Assembly: GCF_020911865.1 (NCBI RefSeq)
Contig: NZ_CP087131.1
Span: forward strand, 2,542,001-2,606,000
Origin: Chryseobacterium sp. C-71
Lineage (GTDB): Bacteria > Bacteroidota > Bacteroidia > Flavobacteriales > Weeksellaceae
Length of the DNA stretch: 64,000 nucleotides
Direction of reading: 5' to 3'
Shown: positions 60,149 to 64,000 of the stretch, in pieces
Position numbering within the stretch: position 1 is the stretch's first letter
How the letters are laid out: the number at the start of each line of letters is the position of its first letter
Notes under the pieces: generated by a model
Seen by the model: only the letters and a program-made list of their open reading frames with translations
Told to the model about the DNA's origin: nothing
Database searches by the model: none
Made by a program: the position numbers and the translations under genes

Positions 60149-61501
60149 TTAATAATGACATTTACCACACTCAAGACCTCCAATCGCATCTACAGTAATC
60201 TTACCACCATCTTGAGGGTATTGTTTTTTAAGCTTTTCGTGTAGATTTTTGAAGTATTCTTTATTATAACCGTTGTTCATATCAACTTCTGTTGTTCTGT
60301 GACATTCGATACACCATCCCATAGTGAAGTCGTTTGCCATTTGTACCACATTCATTGTATCAATTTTTCCGTGACATGCTTTACATACAACATCAATCTT
60401 GTTGTCAGGATTTTTCTTGTTGAATGAGTTGATAATCGCTTGCTCACCTGCTACTACGTGCTGAGAGTGGTTGAAGTAAACGAAATCTGGCATGTTGTGA
60501 ATTCTTGTCCATTCTACAGGAGTTGTTTTACCCGTGTACTGTTGTTTTTCAGAATCCCAGCCTGTTGCTTCATAGATCTTCTTGATTTCGCCGTCATAGA
60601 AAGCTTTATCTTTTCCTGGCTCAAGATACTTACCGTTATACTCGGAAATTGTTCTGTGACAGTTCATACAAACGTTCATAGAAGGAATTTCAGAAACCTT
60701 ACCGTATTTAGCACTTGAGTGACACAATTGACAGTCGATTTTATTTTCTCCAGCGTGAATTTTGTGAGAGAAGTAGATAGGTTGTTCAGGCTTATAACCT
60801 TTGTAAACACCGATCCACATGATCCAGTTCCATACACCATAAGTTGCTAGTATAGCCAAAACAGCTAAAAGACCTTTACCGATGTAGTGGTATTTTTCGT
60901 AGATTTCACTGAAAGATTTAACTCTTGTTTCATTAAGTCCGGCTAAATCATCAGACTGACCTAATTTTACTAACTGTCTCAGTTTGACTAAGATCCAAAC
61001 CAATAAAGCAGCAATTGCTAAAAGTGAAATAATGACAATACTTGAAGTCGTGTTATTTGCCGGTGTTCCTGCTGCAGGTGCTCCCTGTGCAGGAGTTTCT
61101 GCCACAGCAGCTACAGGTGCAGGAGGATTAGTTGTGTACTCTAAAATGTCGTCAATATCCTTATCTGTAAGATTAGGAAAGACCTGCATTTCAGTCTTGT
61201 TGTACTTTTCAAAAACTTCGTTGGCATACTTGTCGCCAGAAGCTCTGAGTGCTTTGTTGTCTTTAATCCACTTGTGAAGCCATTCTGTGTCTAGTCCCTG
61301 CTCAGACTTAAGTCTTTCTACCACACCTTTCAATGCTGGTCCTACAACTTGTTTGTCTAAAGCGTGACATGCCGTACAGTTTGCCTTAAAAAGTTTCTCA
61401 CCGTTTGCAGGATCGCCTTGCCCGTAAATTGAAGCACTTGTTGATAGCAATAAACCTATCGCAATCAGCCCTTTTTTATAATGCTTTCTCCAACTAATCA
61501 T
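60149..61501 (-). CDS. actA: Alternative complex III subunit ActA, six haem sites (cytochrome c fused to pentahaem domain)
   Basis: A 450-residue multihaem cytochrome. A signal peptide ends near SIYGQGD. A class I cytochrome c domain (about 30-125) carries CTACH at Cys42-His46 and a likely Met ligand in KTEMQVFP. A Pro/Ala linker and two membrane helices (about 154-172 and 208-228) follow. The pentahaem ActA domain has CQLCH, CMNCH, CKACH, CIECH and CGKCH. The canonical subunit has five haems, so the N-terminal domain is an added sixth. It is the first gene of actABCDEF, with a -7 promoter match at 61548-61555. Confidence 0.93.
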   Translation of the reverse strand: MISWRKHYKKGLIAIGLLLSTSASIYGQGDPANGEKLFKANCTACHALDKQVVGPALKGVVERLKSEQGLDTEWLHKWIKDNKALRASGDKYANEVFEKYNKTEMQVFPNLTDKDIDDILEYTTNPPAPVAAVAETPAQGAPAAGTPANNTTSSIVIISLLAIAALLVWILVKLRQLVKLGQSDDLAGLNETRVKSFSEIYEKYHYIGKGLLAVLAILATYGVWNWIMWIGVYKGYKPEQPIYFSHKIHAGENKIDCQLCHSSAKYGKVSEIPSMNVCMNCHRTISEYNGKYLEPGKDKAFYDGEIKKIYEATGWDSEKQQYTGKTTPVEWTRIHNMPDFVYFNHSQHVVAGEQAIINSFNKKNPDNKIDVVCKACHGKIDTMNVVQMANDFTMGWCIECHRTTEVDMNNGYNKEYFKNLHEKLKKQYPQDGGKITVDAIGGLECGKCHY

Positions 61502-61547
61502 TTAAATTGTCTTATGTTAGTAAATATTGAATGTGTAATCAATCCCG

Positions 61548-61555
61548 CAAAAATA
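61548..61555 (-). promoter_or_regulatory. Possible -7 promoter element of the act operon
   Basis: Minus-strand TATTTTTG matches TAnnTTTG, 46 bases before actA. A TTG lies only 30 bases upstream, so the -33 match is poor. Confidence 0.4.
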
Positions 61556-61639
61556 ATATTTTTAACATGAATTTAACGGCATATACAAAGGGGAAAATGT
61601 CATTATGGTTTAATTTGTAACTATTCTAAATAACTATGG

Positions 61640-61669
61640 TTGCTGTATTTTCAAATTATTCTAAATTTG
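61640..61669 (+). promoter_or_regulatory. Promoter of the SPOR-domain gene (TTG-N19-TAAATTTG)
   Basis: TTG at 61640-61642, exactly 19 bases, then TAAATTTG at 61662-61669. The ATG follows 15 bases later. It is one of the best consensus matches in the window. Confidence 0.65.
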
Positions 61670-61684
61670 CAGAAACAAGTTTAA

Positions 61685-62218
61685 ATGAGAAATTTCATAA
61701 AAATATTTTCGGTACTTTCATTCTTTAGTTTTTATACCTTTGATGCCCAACAGGTTGTAAAGAGAGATACATTGTCCGGAACTGAATTAGTAATGACGAT
61801 GGATTCGCGAGTTAATGATGCGATGAGCGGTCTTGAAGAGAAATGTGCAAAAGTTGCGGTGAATACTTCTACGTCTACAGATTATGACGCTCCTGCAAAA
61901 CCGCCAAAGATTTTTGTTCCTAACAGAGAATTGACAAACGCTGAAGTTTGTAGAAAAAACCCAAGAATTTTAGGATTCAAAATTCAGATTACGACAGTGA
62001 AAAGCAATGAGGAAGCCAATGAGGTGAAGGCATATTTCAGAAAGAGATTTCCAAATCTGAAAGTTGAAACGGATGCTTCCTTAAGACCCAATTACAAGAT
62101 TTTAGCAGGAAGTTATTTTACAAAACAAAGTGCTGCAGCGGATCTTTCAAGAGTAAGAGAATACTTCAAATCTGCGGTTGCTGTACAATACAGAATTTTT
62201 TGTGCTGAAGCAAAATAG
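61685..62218 (+). CDS. SPOR domain-containing exported protein
   Basis: A 177-residue exported protein with a signal peptide ending FDAQ. The middle (about 20-95) is a flexible linker with EKCAKVAVNTSTSTDYDAP. Residues about 100-175 are a SPOR domain: GFKIQITTVKSNEEANEVKA, then RPNYKILAGSYFTKQSAAADL and the ending VQYRIFC. SPOR domains bind septal peptidoglycan lacking stem peptides, so the protein may act at division sites or in wall remodelling. It is a single gene with a strong promoter and terminator. Confidence 0.85.
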   Translation: MRNFIKIFSVLSFFSFYTFDAQQVVKRDTLSGTELVMTMDSRVNDAMSGLEEKCAKVAVNTSTSTDYDAPAKPPKIFVPNRELTNAEVCRKNPRILGFKIQITTVKSNEEANEVKAYFRKRFPNLKVETDASLRPNYKILAGSYFTKQSAAADLSRVREYFKSAVAVQYRIFCAEAK

Positions 62219-62235
62219 ATTTAAAAATATTATAA

Positions 62236-62274
62236 AAAGGGCGGAGAAAAATTAATTTTCTCCGCCCTTTTTTA
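62236..62274. terminator. Bidirectional terminator after the SPOR gene
   Basis: A perfect 15-bp stem AAAGGGCGGAGAAAA (62236-62250) with TTTTCTCCGCCCTTT (62256-62270), then TTTT. The reverse-strand membrane protein gene ends in the same site. Confidence 0.88.
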
Positions 62275-63546
62275 TTGGTAGTATTTGTTCAAAAATTCAA
62301 AGAAATCAATCATTCGGTGGTAATTATTGAGTAGTAAATAAATGGTAGAAATACCAATGATTACTGTTAAAAGGGAAAGTGTTTTTGGTGAATTGCCGTA
62401 TGCGAAAAATAGCCATCCTATCAGTAGTGGATAGACAAAAACAAAATGTCCGCCGTAGATGTATGAAGTGTGAAGTCCAAATCTGAATATGCAGTGAATT
62501 ATGATGTCTACCAAAAATGAAATCATAAGAATCTGAACCAATTTATTTCTAAAATTTTTAAAATAACTCCATAAAACAAAGCCTAAAATCAATCCGATGA
62601 AAATGTAGGCAAATGCGGTAGAGTAAGTCTCCATGAAAATAGCTTTAAAGTAAAAACCTTTCATATTGTGCTTTTCTCTGATGAAAAAACTCGGGAAAAG
62701 GATATTTCCTCCAAAAAAATAAGAATAAATCATATCCCAAATTGGTGTCGACTTTACATTCGAAAACTTCTCGTACTGTTCCCCAGATTTCGAAAGAATG
62801 TTTTGATACTTAAAATCAATCCGATTCAGATATAAAAGAATAAAAACTCCACAAGAAAGAATCACTCGGAAAGCTGCATTCCCAAATTTTTTCCAGCTCT
62901 TAAATAAGCCTTTTTCAAAAATGATTGGGATGAATATTTTAACAATATTTGTTACGGTCAGTCCACCGATTGTTACTCCGGCAAGTACCAATGCTGAACC
63001 TGCAATTTTTCCGTCTTTTTTAAATTTTATAGCGGTGTAATAATTAAATAAAACCAATAGAAACAGCGTGTAAGTATAGGTTTCCGGAGTGAAAGAAAGA
63101 AGAATGTTTGTAGAAAATAAACTGAAAAAGAAAACAATCAGTAAATTGATCAGTATTGGAAGTCTGATTATGTTTTTAAGATATTTATACACCTGAACCA
63201 AGCTTAAACTGATGATGAAATTGCTTAGCCAAGCCAAAATTAATCTAAAATTTACATCCATTTTTCCATTTGTAAAAAACAAAACAGAATCTCGCATCCA
63301 ATTAAAAAAGTAATAGGAAAGAGGGTGTCTTTCAAAGCTTCCGCCAGTCATGATGATAGCTTTATTGTCGAAACTGAAATAGGCATCCCAAGGAATTCTG
63401 CTGTCAAAAATAATTCGGTAGTTCAGCGCAATGTAAGAACCCAAAATTCCGTAGGCAGTTAAAAAGAAGATGAAAATTCCCAACTCTGCGAATGTGGAAG
63501 GAAAAACAATTTTAAAAAAGTTTAAAAATTTTGATGTAATAGACAC
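62272..63546 (-). CDS. Multi-pass membrane protein, DUF6080-like
   Basis: A membrane protein of about 424 residues with roughly ten helices. The first loop contains DSRIPWDAYFSFDNKAIIM, and GGSFERHPLSYYFFNWMRD with charged residues, which recalls the DUF6080/glycosyltransferase-C type; the enzyme activity is unproven. The frame is open from 63585, but that ATG lies in the terminator hairpin of the previous gene, and a -7 promoter match (63562-63569) follows it. The GTG at 63546 (VSITSKFLNFF) is therefore the likely start. The gene may be involved in surface glycan synthesis, which is an inference. Confidence 0.7.
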   Translation of the reverse strand: MSITSKFLNFFKIVFPSTFAELGIFIFFLTAYGILGSYIALNYRIIFDSRIPWDAYFSFDNKAIIMTGGSFERHPLSYYFFNWMRDSVLFFTNGKMDVNFRLILAWLSNFIISLSLVQVYKYLKNIIRLPILINLLIVFFFSLFSTNILLSFTPETYTYTLFLLVLFNYYTAIKFKKDGKIAGSALVLAGVTIGGLTVTNIVKIFIPIIFEKGLFKSWKKFGNAAFRVILSCGVFILLYLNRIDFKYQNILSKSGEQYEKFSNVKSTPIWDMIYSYFFGGNILFPSFFIREKHNMKGFYFKAIFMETYSTAFAYIFIGLILGFVLWSYFKNFRNKLVQILMISFLVDIIIHCIFRFGLHTSYIYGGHFVFVYPLLIGWLFFAYGNSPKTLSLLTVIIGISTIYLLLNNYHRMIDFFEFLNKYYQ

Positions 63547-63561
63547 GTATTTAAATTTCTG

Positions 63562-63569
63562 CAAAAATA
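63562..63569 (-). promoter_or_regulatory. Possible -7 promoter element of the membrane-protein gene
   Basis: Minus-strand TATTTTTG matches TAnnTTTG, 15 bases before the GTG at 63546. It lies between the upstream terminator and the gene, as expected of a promoter. Confidence 0.4.
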
Positions 63570-63570
63570 A

Positions 63571-63601
63571 AATAAAAAAACTCACCGATTGGGGTGAGTT
63601 T
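63571..63601 (-). terminator. Terminator of the last T9SS gene
   Basis: AAACTCACC (63578-63586) pairs with GGTGAGTTT (63593-63601). On the minus strand the hairpin is followed by seven T residues. Confidence 0.85.
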
Positions 63602-63625
63602 GATATATTAAAAGAATAAATTAAA

Positions 63626-64000
63626 TTAATTTTTAATTACTTTTTCTGTTTTTGTACTTCCATCTGCAAATTCAACTTTTAATAAGTAAGTTCCTTTTGT
63701 GAAAGAACTCATATCCACTTTTTCTGAACTTGTTTGTAATAATACTTTTCCTGAAAGATCAACTACTGTAGAAGATTTTATCTTTTTGTCTGTCTTGATT
63801 GTTATTTCTCCTTTTGTAGGGTTAGGATAAATGGTTGTTTTAGATTTTGAAACTTCGTCTGTTGATAGAACTCCTGTTGTAATTTTAACATCATCAACCA
63901 TAAACATATATTTATCAGAAGACATATACTGAATTCCGATTCTTATAGTCTGTCCGGAATATGCATTTAAAGATTGGGTAACTTGTTGCCAAGTAAAAGG
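63626..64000 (-). CDS. T9SS type A sorting domain protein with choice-of-anchor J-like domain (partial)
   Basis: The C-terminal 124 codons of a gene that runs beyond the window end; the frame is open to base 64000. The visible part begins FTWQQVTQSLNAYSGQTIRI followed by YMSSDKYMFMVDDVKI, which is the end of a MAM-like or choice-of-anchor J beta-sandwich. It then has a type A sorting domain: KTTIYPNPTKGEITIKTD, TVVDLSGKVLLQTS and the basic end TEKVIKN. The full protein is probably an exported adhesin or enzyme; the catalytic part is outside the window. Confidence 0.85.
   Translation of the reverse strand, partial: PFTWQQVTQSLNAYSGQTIRIGIQYMSSDKYMFMVDDVKITTGVLSTDEVSKSKTTIYPNPTKGEITIKTDKKIKSSTVVDLSGKVLLQTSSEKVDMSSFTKGTYLLKVEFADGSTKTEKVIKN

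Overview
The window looks like a chromosome segment of a Bacteroidota bacterium of the class Flavobacteriia, most like Chryseobacterium and its relatives (family Weeksellaceae). The evidence is low GC, five separate proteins or protein remnants with C-terminal sorting domains of the type IX secretion system (T9SS), many lipoproteins and Bacteroidota-only families (GLPGLI, DUF3078, DUF4919, DUF6122), a full alternative complex III operon, and several promoters of the Bacteroidota form TTG-N19-TAnnTTTG. The genus is inferred from gene content and style, not from a marker gene. I found no rRNA, tRNA, CRISPR array, transposase, integrase or prophage gene.

Layout. 1-4006: end of a hydroxymethylglutaryl-CoA lyase gene, an OsmC-type protein, a two-domain sulfurtransferase, then a reverse-strand group (SufT-like protein, PolB-like exonuclease, CsaA) and a lipoprotein. 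4284-7170: an ECF sigma factor, a protein joining an anti-sigma-like head, one membrane helix and an outer-membrane barrel, and a T9SS cargo. 7294-16205: comM, a TPR/AraC-type sensor regulator split by a frameshift, a 1676-residue T9SS surface protein with a duplicated module, and a broken T9SS tail. 16334-22568: a DPP7-type S46 peptidase, a META lipoprotein and a three-gene reverse-strand surface-protein operon. 22779-35597: hflX, DUF4919 protein, Na+/H+ antiporter, AlkD-like protein, a cluster of uncharacterised envelope proteins, ChaA antiporter, truncated haemoglobin, Kir-type K+ channel and a cysteine-cluster protein. 35729-46906: gdhA, dprA, rhomboid protease, DUF3078 protein, the suf operon (A-type carrier, sufB, a GxxExxY gene, sufC, sufD), a GLPGLI protein and a zinc metallopeptidase. 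46974-53006: two small lipoproteins and a glutathionylspermidine-synthase-like enzyme, then ribH, a TPR membrane protein, apt and two uncharacterised envelope proteins. 53131-61501: actABCDEF on the reverse strand. 61685-64000: a SPOR protein, a multi-pass membrane protein and a T9SS protein cut by the window end.

How the genes work together. actABCDEF encodes a quinol:electron-acceptor oxidoreductase that replaces the bc1 complex. The suf genes build Fe-S clusters such as those ActB needs. Many of the remaining genes make or regulate the cell surface: T9SS cargos, lipoproteins, barrels and a sigma/anti-sigma pair. Most of the window is ordinary core genome. The most unusual points are the sigma/barrel fusion locus, the frameshifted regulator, the GxxExxY gene inside suf, the surface-protein operon and the T9SS remnant.
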